Assembly: GCA_963834425.1 (NCBI GenBank) | Contig: CAWIBR010000016.1 | Span: forward strand, 62,001-126,000 | Origin: CAVURS01 sp963834425 | GTDB lineage: Bacteria; Actinomycetota; Actinomycetes; Actinomycetales; CAVURS01 | Reading direction: 5' to 3' | DNA: 64,000 nt | Part shown: positions 17,963 to 27,018 of the stretch, piece after piece | Layout: the number at the start of each line of letters is the position of its first letter | Position numbering within the stretch: the stretch's first letter is position 1 | Notes under the pieces: generated by a model | Seen by the model: the letters and a program-made list of their open reading frames with translations, nothing else | The model's database searches: none | Told to the model about the DNA's origin: nothing | Position numbers and translations under genes: made by a program

Positions 17963-18879
17963 CGGGGCGTGATCCCCCAGGTGCCCACGTGCTCCTCGCC
18001 GGGAGCGAGGACGATCAAGCCGTCACCCGTGTTGAAGGCGTCGGGGCCACAGGTCATCGGTTCGATGGCCAGGCCGGCCCGGGCCTGGCCGCCGGAGAGC
18101 GTGTCGCCGGTGAAGAGCTGCAGCCAGGGGTACGCCGCGTCGCCCCACAGCGTTGTCGCCCAACCGGTTTCGCTATTGCTGATCCGCACCCGCCAGCGCC
18201 CGTCGGGGTCGCGCTCCAGGTCGGTGAACGCGGTGTCCACGACGAGGTCGCCGATCGGCCGCGCGGTCCGGAAGTCATAGGGAGTGCCGTCCACCGGCTG
18301 GAGGTCGACCGGGATCCCGCGGTCGTCGGGGAGGGCGAACCGGGCGCCCGGTGCTTGCAGGACGGTGGGGTCGACGGGCTTCGGCCCGACCGTCAAATAG
18401 GGATGGGCACCGTAGCCGTAGGGGAGGTCGGTCGAGCCGGCGTTGCGGGCCCGGGTCGTCACGGCCAGTCCGTCGGCGTTCAGCTCGGCCGTCACCGAGA
18501 CGGCCAGGCTGCCCGGCCAACCCGGCTGCGGATGGAGGTCGAGACTCAGGACGACCCGGGCCGGCTCGACCGACTCCGGCCGCCAGGAGGCCCAGCGGGC
18601 CAACCCGTGGATCGCGTTGCCGTTGAGCGGCTCGGTGAGCGCCAGCTGCTGACGCTTGCCGGCGAACTCGTAGCGGCCGTCCCGGATGCGGTTCGGCCAC
18701 GGCAGCAGGTGCTGACCCCGTCCCCCGCCGGCGACCTGGTCGACAGCGAAACCGTCCAGGACGACCTGATCACCGGCTGAGTAGTGCCGGATGGTGGCGC
18801 CGACCTCGGTCAGGACCGCGACCTGTTCGCCGTACCGGATCTCGAACTGCCGACCAGACGGGGGCCACGGTTCGCTCAC
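17959..18879 (-). CDS. Aldose 1-epimerase family protein (galactose mutarotase-like)
   Basis: This 306-residue beta-sandwich protein should interconvert alpha and beta anomers of a sugar. Marks are QHLLPWPNRIRDGRYEFAG, NAIHGLARWASW with the conserved His, YGYGAHPYLTVG with the second catalytic His, and FTGDTLSGGQARAGLAIEPM with a catalytic Glu. It belongs to the YihR/YeaD-like branch, where the sugar is usually unknown. It converges on DUF2071 and shares CTAG with it, and is divergent from the membrane gene at 18965. Confidence 0.88.
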   Translation of the reverse strand: MSEPWPPSGRQFEIRYGEQVAVLTEVGATIRHYSAGDQVVLDGFAVDQVAGGGRGQHLLPWPNRIRDGRYEFAGKRQQLALTEPLNGNAIHGLARWASWRPESVEPARVVLSLDLHPQPGWPGSLAVSVTAELNADGLAVTTRARNAGSTDLPYGYGAHPYLTVGPKPVDPTVLQAPGARFALPDDRGIPVDLQPVDGTPYDFRTARPIGDLVVDTAFTDLERDPDGRWRVRISNSETGWATTLWGDAAYPWLQLFTGDTLSGGQARAGLAIEPMTCGPDAFNTGDGLIVLAPGEEHVGTWGITPR

Positions 18880-18964
18880 GGCAGGTGAGCGTAGTCGCGC
18901 TCCGAAGTGCCGGGACAGCCGGGCAATGGGACGGTGTCGACATGTCCGTCCAGAGCGAGCACCC

Positions 18965-19660
18965 GTGATCCGGCAGGACCGTCGCCGGCTCCGGCGAGGC
19001 GAGCCTCGACTGCCGGCCGTGATCGTGACCTTGATGGCGATCGCGCTCTATGCCCTGCTGCCGCAGGAGCTGATCTTCGGTCCTCGGTTGCTCATCCCGG
19101 CCCTCGAGGTGCTGCTGCTGGTGCCGATCGTCGCCATCAACCCGCGACGGCTGGATCGCGAGACCCGTTGGTCGCGCGGCGTCTCAGTGGCGCTCGTGCT
19201 CGTCATCGCGGTGACCAACATGGTCGCCCTGGTGCTGTTGCTGATGAAGCTGGGCAGCGCGAACCTGCCGAAGGGCAACGGGCTGTTGCTCGCCGCACTG
19301 CAGGTCTGGGGCACCAACGTGCTGGTCTTCGGCCTGATCTTCTGGGAGCTCGACCGAGGCGGCCCGGTCGCGCGCAGCAACACCAAGCGAGAACTGTTGC
19401 CCTCGGCCGACTTTCGCTTCTCGCACGACGAGAACCACGACACCGTCGTCGAGGTGGCGCGCGACTCCAGCCGTACGTCGGACTGGGTGCCCACGCTCGT
19501 CGACTACGTCTACGTCTCGCTGACCAACTCCTCGGCCTTCAGCCCGACCGACACCATGCCGCTGCGCCCGCGCACGAAGATGCTGATGGGGCTGCAGGCG
19601 ACAGCGGCCCTGATCACGTCGGTGCTGGTGATCGCGCGGGGAGTCAGCCTGCTCGGTTAG
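18965..19660 (+). CDS. DUF1345-like integral membrane protein
   Basis: This is a 231-residue protein with about five TM helices: LMAIALYALLPQELIFGPRL, VSVALVLVIAVTNMVALVLL, LLAALQVWGTNVLVFGLIFW and a last pair after SDWVPTLVDYVYVSLTNSSAF. The motif NSSAFSPTDTMPL between helices is a mark of this family of unknown function. The start is uncertain; GTG 18965 follows GAGCGAG and leaves a basic N-terminus facing the cytoplasm. The last codons may overlap the end of the broken DUF222 gene on the other strand. Confidence 0.68.
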   Translation: MIRQDRRRLRRGEPRLPAVIVTLMAIALYALLPQELIFGPRLLIPALEVLLLVPIVAINPRRLDRETRWSRGVSVALVLVIAVTNMVALVLLLMKLGSANLPKGNGLLLAALQVWGTNVLVFGLIFWELDRGGPVARSNTKRELLPSADFRFSHDENHDTVVEVARDSSRTSDWVPTLVDYVYVSLTNSSAFSPTDTMPLRPRTKMLMGLQATAALITSVLVIARGVSLLG

Positions 19661-21188
19661 TACGGCGGGTCGCCGTTGTCGGGGGGTTTCTCGGTGGCTG
19701 GTGGGGCGGTGTTTGGGGTTCGAGGTATTGGTGGGGCCTGGAGGTGTAGGTGTGGCCGGTGCCGGTGGTGTAGGTGAGCTCGCTGTTGGCGTCGCCGGTG
19801 ACGTCGAGGATGCGGTCGGTTTTGGCTTGGTGGTCGCGTTTGCCGGCGGCGGCCAGGTTGGCCGGGGTGGTCGGGCCGCCGGTGGCTGGTGCGCGGTGGT
19901 CGTACTCGTGGATGTGGTCGAGTTCGAGGGTGCGGGCGGCGCTGGTCGGGAAGCGTGAGGTGTGGCCGTCGCGGACGGCGCAGAACTCGCGCGATCCGGG
20001 GCGCTGGGCGGTAGCCGGTGCTGACCTCGGTCGCGGTGCCGGTGGCGGGGTCGCACAGGATCCGCCGCCAGGTGGCCTGCTCGGGGTCGTGGGCCAGGGC
20101 GCGGGCCAGCTCGGCCGGGATCGGGACGTCGCCGGTGGGGGTGTGCAGCACCGCGGGCTGGTTGTCCAGGCCGAGCAGGGTGCGTGTCGGCGACGGTGAC
20201 GTTGATCAGGGTGGCCCCGGCCCGGGACCGCAGCCGGCGTCGCCGCTTCTTGGCGGTGCGGTGTCTGCGGGCTGGGCTGGTCTTGCCGGTCTGGCGGTCT
20301 TGGGGACGAGGGTCAGGCCGAAGGCGCCGGCGGTGAGGTGGCCGACGGCGAGGTCGAAGCGGAGCTGGTCCAGGGTTTCGGGGGCGCCGGCGTTGCGGGC
20401 GGCGCGGGCCTGGTGGTCCAGGTGGGCGTAGGTGGCGGCCAGCAGCTCGTCGGGGCCGTGCAGGACCAGGGCGGCGGGCCGGTCGATGGTCCGGGCGTAG
20501 TGCGCGACGTGCCGGCCCCGCGCGGGCGACCTCGGCGGCGGGTTGGAGGGTGTCGGGGGCCAGGTCGGCCACGGCGGCGGTCAGGATCGGGCGCAGCTGG
20601 TGCGCCGGGATCGACCACACAGCTGGCGCTGCCGTCGCGGAGCTCCTTGACCAGGACATCCGCGCCGGCCGGGTCCGGTGGCCGGGTCGGTGACGATCGA
20701 CTGGACCAGCCGGGTCGCCTTGGCCTGGGGCAGGCGGCGGCGTGGTCGTAGATCACCCCGGCCTGGGCCTCATCGATCCGCCCCGCGCTCAGGGCGTCGG
20801 CCAGGTCGGGGTGGGCGTCCAGGCCCAACGCCAGGGTGAGCTTCTTGTCCGCGGCCCGCAGCGAGATCCCCAGGGCCAGCGACAGCGACAGCGAGGTCGC
20901 CTCCAGGGCCTGCTCGTGGGCGAGGTCGCGGTCGCGGGCGCAGACCGCTTCGTGGGCGGTCTCGAACTGCTCGACCAGCGCCGCGGTCGCCTTCGCCTGC
21001 ACGGCGGCGGCCCAGGCCTTGACCTTCTCCGCCGCCAGCGCGAGGTCGAGCAGCTGCCCGCGGGAGGCCTGCGGACAGGTCCAGGGTCTCGATCCCGTCG
21101 ACCCCGGCGGCCAGGGCGGCGGCCAGGTCGGACGCCGGCGCCGGTCAGGTCGACCCGCTCCCGCTCGCCACCCTGGACTGTCGATCAT
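19657..21188 (-). pseudogene. DUF222/HNH endonuclease family gene (13E12-type), multiply frameshifted
   Basis: Fragments in all three minus frames give one DUF222-HNH protein of about 500 residues. The N-terminal helices are clear (QLLDLALAAEKVKAWAAAVQ, FETAHEAVCARDRDLAHEQA, LSAGRIDEAQAGVIYDHAAA). The HNH core can be read near 19850-19960 as LELDHIHEYDHRAPATGG then TTPANLAAAGKRDHQ. Breaks lie near 21110, 20720, 20200 and 20030, among others. The family is scattered in many copies in actinomycetes; whether it moves DNA is not settled. An SOS-like box overlaps the start. It is more damaged than any other gene here, so real decay is likely on top of possible sequence error. Confidence 0.75.
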
Positions 21189-21196
21189 GTGTACGA
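21181..21196. promoter_or_regulatory. Probable LexA (SOS) box
   Basis: TCGATCATGTGTACGA matches the actinobacterial LexA consensus TCGAAC-N4-GTTCGA at 10 of 12 defined positions. It overlaps the ATG of the DUF222-HNH gene. Several mycobacterial 13E12-family genes carry SOS boxes (known, from memory), which fits this location. Confidence 0.5.
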
Positions 21197-21382
21197 TTCT
21201 ATCCGACATGTCCGACAACCGACAAGGTTTCCCCAGCCCCGAAACCCCTTTAACGCCAACTATTTTCAGCAACCAGAGGTGACCCAGAGCCACGACGCGA
21301 AGGCGACCCGCGAGACCGGCGCAACCAACAGCGCGCACTCCGCCGTACAAAGCCGCTTGAGAGACCCAGCAAACCCACGATC

Positions 21383-23039
21383 TCAAGCGTTCCGAACGGC
21401 CGCAGCGCCCTCCAAACCCGAGAATGCCGATCGCCGTCTCGCGCATCTCCACCTTGCGCACCTTCCCGGTGACGGTCATCGGAAAGCCCTCGACCAGATG
21501 CACATACCGAGGCACCTTGTAGTGCGCTAGCCGGCCGGAGCAGAACTCCCGGATGTCCTCGACGGTGATCGGCTCGGCGTCCGGCTTCAGGACGATCCAG
21601 GCCATCAGCTCCTCGCCGTACCTCTCGTCGGGCACTCCGACGACGGAGACGTCGGCGATGGAGGGGTGGCTGTAGAGGAACTCCTCGACCTCGCGCGGGT
21701 AGACGTTCTCGCCGCCGCGGATGACCATGTCCTTGATCCGACCGACGATGTTGAGGTAGCCGTCGGCGTCCATCGTGGCCAGGTCACCGGTGTGCATCCA
21801 GCCGGCGACGTCGATCGCCTCGGCGGTCTTGTCCGGCTGATCCCAGTAGCCGAGCATCACCGTGTGCCCGCGGGTGCACAGTTCGCCCGCCTCCCCGCGC
21901 GGCAAGGTCAGGCCGGTCACCGGGTCGATCACCTTGGACTCCAGGTGCGGCATGGTGCGCCCGACCGTCTCGGTACGACGCGAGAGGTCGTCGTCCGGCC
22001 GGGTCATGGTCGAGACCGGCGAGGTCTCGGTCATGCCGTAACAGATGGCCACCTCGGTCATGTGCATCTCGGCGACGACCCGCTTCATCACCTCGACGGG
22101 ACACGGCGACCCGGCCATGATCCCGGTGCGCAGGCTGGAGAGGTCGTAGTCGGCGAAGCCCGGCAGCCCGAGCTCCGCGATGAACATCGTCGGCACGCCG
22201 TAGAGGGACGTGCACCGCTCCTCCTGCACCGCCTGCAACGTCGCCGCCGGGTCGAAACTCGGAGCGGGGATCACCATGCACGAGCCGTGAGTGGTGCAGC
22301 CGAGGTTGCCCATGACCATGCCGAAGCAGTGATAGAAGGGCACCGGCAGGCAGACCCGGTCGGTCTCGTCGTAGTTGACCAGGTTGCCCACGAAGAAGCC
22401 GTTGTTGAGGATGTTGTGGTGCGACAACGTCGCGCCCTTGGGGAATCCCGTTGTGCCAGAGGTGTATTGGATGTTGATCGCGTCGTCGGCCGACAGGGTG
22501 GCCATCCGCTCGGCCACCGCGGCAGCCGCAACGTCGCTAGCCCGTGACTCCAGCGCGGCCCAGCTGTCGTCACCGATGAACACCACGTCGGTGAGCTGCG
22601 GGCACTCGCCACGCACACCCTCGACCATCGAGCGGTAGTCGGACGTCTTGTGGGCCACCGCGGAGACCAGCATCCGCATCCCGGACTGGTTGATGACGAA
22701 GGCCAGCTCGTGGCTGCGATAGGCCGGGTTGACCGTGACCAGGATCGCGCCGATCTTGGCGGTGGCGTACTGCACCAGCACCCACTCGGGGCAGTTGGGC
22801 GACCAGATCCCCACCCGCTCGCCCTTGGCGACACCCATGGCGAGCAGCCCGCGCGCGACTCGGTCGACGTCGGCGTCCAGCTCGGCGTAGGTCCACCGGC
22901 GCCCGCTCGGCCGGTCGACCAACGCCTCGCGATCGCCGAACCGGGCGACCGTGCGCTCGAGGTCGGCCCCGATCGTGTCCCCCAGCATGGGGGTGTCGGA
23001 GACAGCGGACGCGTACGAGGGCAGCGGCATCGTCGGCAC
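21383..23039 (-). CDS. Acyl-CoA synthetase (AMP-binding), one frameshift near the end
   Basis: This enzyme activates a fatty acid to acyl-CoA through an acyl-adenylate, probably for beta-oxidation. The P-loop-like YTSGTTGFPKGATLSHHN, the core ICYGMTETSPVS, GWMHTGDLATMDADGY and the final catalytic Lys in MTVTGKVRK are all present. GTG 23039 follows GAGGA; ATG 23030 is possible. Near 21414-21416 one base too many (a TTT run on the coding strand) shifts the frame; reading TT gives the native end ILGLEGAAAVRNA and TGA at 21383-21385. Unshifted, the frame runs on with no stop into the DUF222 gene, giving a false 908-residue fusion. The catalytic part is intact. Confidence 0.88.
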
Positions 23040-23078
23040 CCCGCCATCCTCATCCCGCAGACCGCCCCCGGCAACGGG

Positions 23079-23969
23079 TCAGCCGCGCAGGCGGGGCAGG
23101 TCGGCCGCCACCGCTTCCAGGACCGACTCGTCGCCGACGTAACGAACGCTGGCCCGGGGCCAATGCGCGACAACGTCGGTGAAGCCGAGCTCGGCGGCCC
23201 GCCCGACCATCTCCTGGAACTGCCCCAGCGACGAGAGCGAGTACGCCGCGACGTCCAAGCTCAGGTAGCGGTCGATCGACTGCGGTGAGCGCCCGGCCGC
23301 CGCGAGCTCCTCATCGACCCGCACGTTGACCTCGGCGAGGCCCGCCCACCAGGCCGCGAGCCCGGCTTCGGGCGGGGTCACGCCGGTCGTCGCCCAGCCG
23401 TCGGCCGGTCGATGAGCCGAGCGGACCGCGAGCCGGATCGAACGTGGCCGGTTGGCCGCAACCACGAACCGAGGTCGTGGATCCTGCACCGGTCCCGGCA
23501 CCATCCGCGCCTGCACCGCGTCGTACGGCGGATGGCTGGCCGTCGTCACCGGTTGGGTCAGCAACGTGTCGAGCATCGTGACGAAGGCGTCGAGCCGCTC
23601 GACCCGCTCCCCCGGCGTCGGTCGCGGCCGCCCGAGGACGTCGGCGTCCCAGCCGTCGCCACCCGCACCGACCCCCAGGATGAGCCGACCCGAGCTGATG
23701 TCGTCCAGGGTCATCAGCTCCTTGGCGAACGGCACCGGATGCCGGAAGTTTGGCGAGGCGACCCAGGTGCCGAGGGCGATCCGCGAGGTCACCATTGCCG
23801 CCGCGGTCAGTGTCGGCACGGTCGCGAACCACGGCTCCTCGGCAAGCTCCCGCCAGGACAGATGGTCATAAGTCCACCCGTGATCGAAGCCCATGTCCTC
23901 GACAGCACGCCAGCGCGCGGCCGCCTCCGACCAGCGTTGTTGGGGCAGCACGACAATCCCGATCCGCAT
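23079..23969 (-). CDS. LLM class, F420-type oxidoreductase
   Basis: This is a 296-residue TIM-barrel protein of the bacterial luciferase-like family. MRIGIVVLPQQRWSEAAARW starts the barrel, ALGTWVASPNFRHPVPFAKE and LILGVGAGGDGWDADVLG are the family landmarks, and the second half has the usual ADGWATTGVTPPE. In actinomycetes most relatives use coenzyme F420 rather than FMN; this is inferred from family, not shown. The substrate is unknown. ATG 23969 is clear. It follows the acyl-CoA synthetase gene head-to-tail in transcription order, 39 bases apart, and may share its transcript. Confidence 0.85.
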   Translation of the reverse strand: MRIGIVVLPQQRWSEAAARWRAVEDMGFDHGWTYDHLSWRELAEEPWFATVPTLTAAAMVTSRIALGTWVASPNFRHPVPFAKELMTLDDISSGRLILGVGAGGDGWDADVLGRPRPTPGERVERLDAFVTMLDTLLTQPVTTASHPPYDAVQARMVPGPVQDPRPRFVVAANRPRSIRLAVRSAHRPADGWATTGVTPPEAGLAAWWAGLAEVNVRVDEELAAAGRSPQSIDRYLSLDVAAYSLSSLGQFQEMVGRAAELGFTDVVAHWPRASVRYVGDESVLEAVAADLPRLRG

Positions 23970-24143
23970 GGCCCCAGCCTGCCCGCTGGTCCGCCGGCGG
24001 GAAGCACGGGGATCAGTCGCTAAAGTCCGCGGGCGACGCGGCCGATGTGCAGGGTTGACGCGCCGTACGGCTTCCGGACAAGCCGGCGTCCGCGGAGCAC
24101 GGCGACACCCCCCCTGAGTGCCGCTCGTTTCGCGTACTGAGCA

Positions 24144-24176
24144 GGTGCCCTCGGTCCCCCTGATGCCGAGGGCACC
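24144..24176. terminator. Terminator-like hairpin, 11-bp perfect stem
   Basis: GGTGCCCTCGG at 24144-24154 pairs fully with CCGAGGGCACC at 24166-24176 around an 11-base loop. No T-run follows on either side. It lies about 90 bases beyond the end of cspA and could end that transcript or an unannotated RNA. Confidence 0.5.
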
Positions 24177-24212
24177 CGCTCGTCCGCGTCCACCCAACGC
24201 CTACCAAACGGA

Positions 24213-24248
24213 CGAGCCGCCCCCACCCCGAAGGGCGAGAGCGGCTCG
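24213..24248 (-). terminator. Hairpin after cspA
   Basis: CGAGCCGC at 24213-24220 pairs with GCGGCTCG at 24241-24248 around a 20-base loop. It begins 22 bases beyond the cspA stop codon and is the likely first terminator for that gene; it has no T-run, as is common in GC-rich genomes. Confidence 0.5.
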
Positions 24249-24269
24249 ACGTTCGCCTGAGCGAATGGT

Positions 24270-24473
24270 CTAGAGGGGCCGGACCTGCTCGGCCTGCGGG
24301 CCCTTGGGGCCCTGGGCGACCTCGAACTCCACGCGCTGGTTCTCGTCGAGGCTGCGGTAGCCGTCGGCGGTGATCGCGGAGTAGTGGACGAACACGTCGG
24401 GGCCACCCTCATCGCGAGCGATGAAGCCGAAGCCCTTTTCCGAGTTGAACCACTTGACGGTGCCTTGAGTCAT
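24270..24473 (-). CDS. cspA: Cold-shock protein, short CspA type
   Basis: This 67-residue single OB-fold protein binds single-stranded RNA and DNA. MTQGTVKWFNSEKGFGFIAR holds RNP1 (KGFGFI) and GGPDVFVHYSAI holds RNP2; the end QGPKGPQAEQVRPL is typical. ATG 24473 is preferred over an ATG 15 bases upstream because GGAGAGA stands 8 bases before it. The leader is long (no gene for more than 300 bases upstream), which is usual for cold-shock genes with structured 5' leaders, but I have not folded it. Confidence 0.95.
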   Translation of the reverse strand: MTQGTVKWFNSEKGFGFIARDEGGPDVFVHYSAITADGYRSLDENQRVEFEVAQGPKGPQAEQVRPL

Positions 24474-24801
24474 GTTCTGTCTCTCCATGTTTGACGCTGC
24501 GAGCTCGCTACGTGCGGACTCGGGCTGCTCAGATGTGCGTTGACCTGGGGAGACTTCCTCCACATACAACGAACGCCCGCTGTCAGATTTCCGCGGGCGC
24601 TCGGTAAAACGTGCGAGGAAACGAAACTGCAACCGCGGAAAAGGTACCACGGTCCCTCCCACCTGTTCAGCCGGAGATCTGCCGGGGTTGCGCCGTAGAG
24701 TGGGAGCACCGAGGAAGACCTGAGTGCCGACCACCAGTCGATGCCGCCCCGGCGCACGACGACTGTCGGCCACCTCGGTGGCCGAAGACGGGTCCGGTCT
24801 G
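24474..24801. other. Divergent intergenic region with the cspA leader
   Basis: About 328 bases lie between cspA and the DUF5994 gene. A lower-GC stretch near 24555-24640 (ACATACAACG, AAAACG, GAAACG) is out of keeping with its surroundings and probably marks the cspA promoter and leader. No other gene is supported here. Confidence 0.45.
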
Positions 24802-25264
24802 ATGTCCTCTCTCGAGACCTCTGCGGTGACCACCCCCGCTGCCCCGACGTACGGCGAGGGCCAGCTCCGCCTGACCCTGGTCGAACAACGGCCCGATCAC
24901 CCGCATCATGCTCGACGGCGCCTGGTGGCCGCGAGGTCGCGAGCTGGCGGTCGAAATCCCTTTGCTGACAGCCGATTTCGCTCAGCGGGGCCTTCAAGTC
25001 GCCAGCGTGACCTACCACCCGTCGACCTGGCAGGTCGCCCCGTCCAAGCTGCGGGTCAACGGCCACCGGATCCAGCTCAGCGCGGTGCGCGAGATCGACC
25101 CCGCTCTCCTGATCGTGCGGACGGCCCAGGACGAGGCGATCGACCTGCTGGTCATCCCGGCCGAAACCAACCCCGCCGTGGCCGCCAGGGCCATGGCTCT
25201 CGCGGTCAGCCCGCTCACCCAACTCACGCCGACAGCCCTCCTCGCCGCGGCTGGCTTGTCGTAA
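24802..25264 (+). CDS. DUF5994 family protein, one frameshift
   Basis: This is a small actinobacterial protein of unknown function. The first part (MSSLETSAVTTPAAPTYGEG, QLRLTLVEQ) is read from ATG 24802; the frame then changes near 24885-24900 and continues as ITRIMLDGAWWPRGRELAVE, TYHPSTWQVAPSKLRVNGHR and DEAIDLLVIPAETNPAVAAR. DGAWWPRSRDL-like and W..APRRL-like segments are the family marks. The second part alone is open from 24908. Single-base error is the likely cause. It ends 10 bases before the RibD-type gene on the same strand. Confidence 0.7.
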
Positions 25265-25274
25265 CGTCCTGGCC

Positions 25275-25817
25275 ATGGGCCAGGTGATCTATTCGGTGAC
25301 GATGTCGCTGGACGGCTTCATCGCGGGACCGGGCGGGGACATGTCCTGGCTCACCGCGCTGATCGGCCCCAACCCGACCGTCGACGATCTGGTCGGGCGG
25401 ATCGGCGCCCTGCTCGTCGGCCGACGAACCTTCGACGGCGACGACCCGCACAAGGGGACACCGCAGGAGGGTGAGCCGTTCGGCGGAGGATGGAGCGGAC
25501 CGCAGTTTGTCCTGACCCATCACGAGCCGCCGGATCCGGTGCCGGACGTCACCTTCGTCGGCGACCTCAACCTCGCCGTCGCGGCTGCGAGCGCCGCGGC
25601 CGGCGACCGCTACGTCAACGTCATGGGCGCGTCGGTCGGCCGGCAGTGCCTCGACGCCGGGCTGCTCGACGAGGTCTTCGTCTGCGTTGCCCCGGTCCTA
25701 TTGGGCGACGGCGTCCGGCTGTTCGATCACCCGGGCGGCACGAACGTCCGGTTGGAGCGGCTGCACGTGAGCGAGGCACCCCTCGCCACGAACCTCTGGT
25801 TCCGCGTCCTGCGCTGA
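25275..25817 (+). CDS. Dihydrofolate reductase family protein (RibD C-terminal type)
   Basis: This is a 180-residue NADPH-binding protein with the DHFR-like fold. VIYSVTMSLDGFIAGPGGDM, ALLVGRRTFDGDDPHKG and VNVMGASVGRQCLDAGLLDE (nucleotide-binding turn and following helix) are the marks. Such stand-alone RibD_C proteins are common in actinomycetes and mostly without a known substrate; they are not the essential FolA. ATG 25275 follows the DUF5994 gene closely. Confidence 0.88.
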   Translation: MGQVIYSVTMSLDGFIAGPGGDMSWLTALIGPNPTVDDLVGRIGALLVGRRTFDGDDPHKGTPQEGEPFGGGWSGPQFVLTHHEPPDPVPDVTFVGDLNLAVAAASAAAGDRYVNVMGASVGRQCLDAGLLDEVFVCVAPVLLGDGVRLFDHPGGTNVRLERLHVSEAPLATNLWFRVLR

Positions 25818-25849
25818 AACCCGTTGCCCCCTCAGGCGCCTCGGCCCCG

Positions 25850-26923
25850 TCAGCCGATCCGGTTGCCGTCGTCGTCCCAGTGCTCGGCGACCTTCTTGCT
25901 CGGCTGCACCCGAGGTGGCTCGCCCGGCATCTTCGGGTAGTCGGGCGGGAAGTTCAGCTCGCCACCCGGCAGCGTCTCCCAGAGCCGGAGCAGGGGGTCG
26001 AGGGAGTAGGCCACGTCGTTCATGTCCGCCCACGGGTCTCCGTCGGCGAGGTAGTCCGGGATCGTCGTGAGGTTGAACGCGCGTGGGTCATCGGTCTCGG
26101 CCAACTGCTCCCAGGTCATCGGCGTCGAGACCGGTGCACCCGGCCGGGCCCGCAAACTCCAGGCGCTGGCGATGGTCCGGTCCCGGTTGTTCTGGTTGAA
26201 GTCCAGGAAGAGCCGCTCGCCACGTTCCTCCTTCCACCACGCGGTCGTCACGCCGCCGTCGCGACGCTCGAGCTCTCGCCCGAAGCCGATGGCTGCGTGC
26301 CGCAGCTCCTCGAACGACCACTGCGGCGCGATCCGGACGTAGACATGGACGCCGCGGTTGCCGCTGGTCTTGGGATAGCCGCGCAAGCCGAGCTCCTCGA
26401 GCAGCTCACCGGCCACCCCCGCCACTCGCCGGGCGTCGGCGAACGTCGTACCGGGTTGCGGGTCGAGATCGAGCCGCAGCTCATCGGGATGATCGACGTC
26501 CGGGCGACGCACTGGCCAGGGGTGGAACGTGAGCGCGCCCATCTGCGCGGCCCACACCAGCGACGCGGGCTCGGAGGGGCAGAGCTCCTGCGCCGTCCGC
26601 CCACTCGGGAAGGTGATCTGGACCGTCTGGATGTAGTCGGGCGCCCCCTTGGGCAGCCGCTTTTGGTAGAAGCCGTCGCCGTCATCGCCGTAGCCGGTGG
26701 ACAGCCGCATCCCCTCGGCCCAGCCGCCGGGCCAGCGTTCCATCGCCGTCGGCCGCTCCCCGATGGCCCGCATCAGCGCCTCACCGACGGTGGCGAAGTA
26801 CGTGCAGACCTCGACCTTGGTGATCGCCGGCGTCCGATCGGTCGGCTGGTAGATCACCCGGTCCGGGCTGGTGACCCGCACCGCCCGGCCGCCGGCCTCG
26901 ACCTCCGCCGCTGGTGTCGCCAT
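25850..26923 (-). CDS. LigD-type polymerase/primase domain protein (NHEJ)
   Basis: This 357-residue protein is the stand-alone archaeo-eukaryotic primase-like POL domain of LigD. It adds nucleotides at DNA ends in non-homologous end joining or gap repair. Marks: YFATVGEALMRAIGERP near residue 45, DELRLDLDPQPG with the two metal-binding aspartates, KTSGNRGVHVYVRI, and GERLFLDFNQNNRDRTIASA with the third Asp. No ligase, nuclease or Ku gene is in the window. ATG 26923 is divergent from the helicase-associated gene at 27019, with a 95-base gap for both promoters. Confidence 0.9.
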   Translation of the reverse strand: MATPAAEVEAGGRAVRVTSPDRVIYQPTDRTPAITKVEVCTYFATVGEALMRAIGERPTAMERWPGGWAEGMRLSTGYGDDGDGFYQKRLPKGAPDYIQTVQITFPSGRTAQELCPSEPASLVWAAQMGALTFHPWPVRRPDVDHPDELRLDLDPQPGTTFADARRVAGVAGELLEELGLRGYPKTSGNRGVHVYVRIAPQWSFEELRHAAIGFGRELERRDGGVTTAWWKEERGERLFLDFNQNNRDRTIASAWSLRARPGAPVSTPMTWEQLAETDDPRAFNLTTIPDYLADGDPWADMNDVAYSLDPLLRLWETLPGGELNFPPDYPKMPGEPPRVQPSKKVAEHWDDDGNRIG

Positions 26924-27018
26924 CCACCGACCGTAGCGGGACGAGGTGCAGCCAGTCAGTGGCGCACGCGCTACCTCACGTGCGTCACCATCACCTGCGC
27001 CCGACTACCGTTGGTCGG

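Larger units (their letters stand above)
23970..24269. other. 300-base gap without a gene, with two hairpins
   Basis: No open frame here has family character or coding-like composition. The stretch holds the promoter region of the LLM gene on its left and two strong hairpins on its right, listed separately. A small RNA ending at the first hairpin is possible but I see no known RNA family. Confidence 0.5.

Noticed and set aside
19657..21188. DUF222-HNH gene as an insertion sequence
   Set aside because: I see no terminal inverted repeats, target duplication or transposase; HNH proteins of this family are not proven transposases.
20313..23039. A 908-residue acyl-CoA synthetase/endonuclease fusion protein
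   Set aside because: It exists only because of one extra T; the corrected frame gives a normal C-terminus and stop.
23970..24269. A tRNA, SRP RNA or tmRNA in the gap by cspA
   Set aside because: No cloverleaf, no GGTTCRA-type T-loop and no SRP loop motif could be found by eye.
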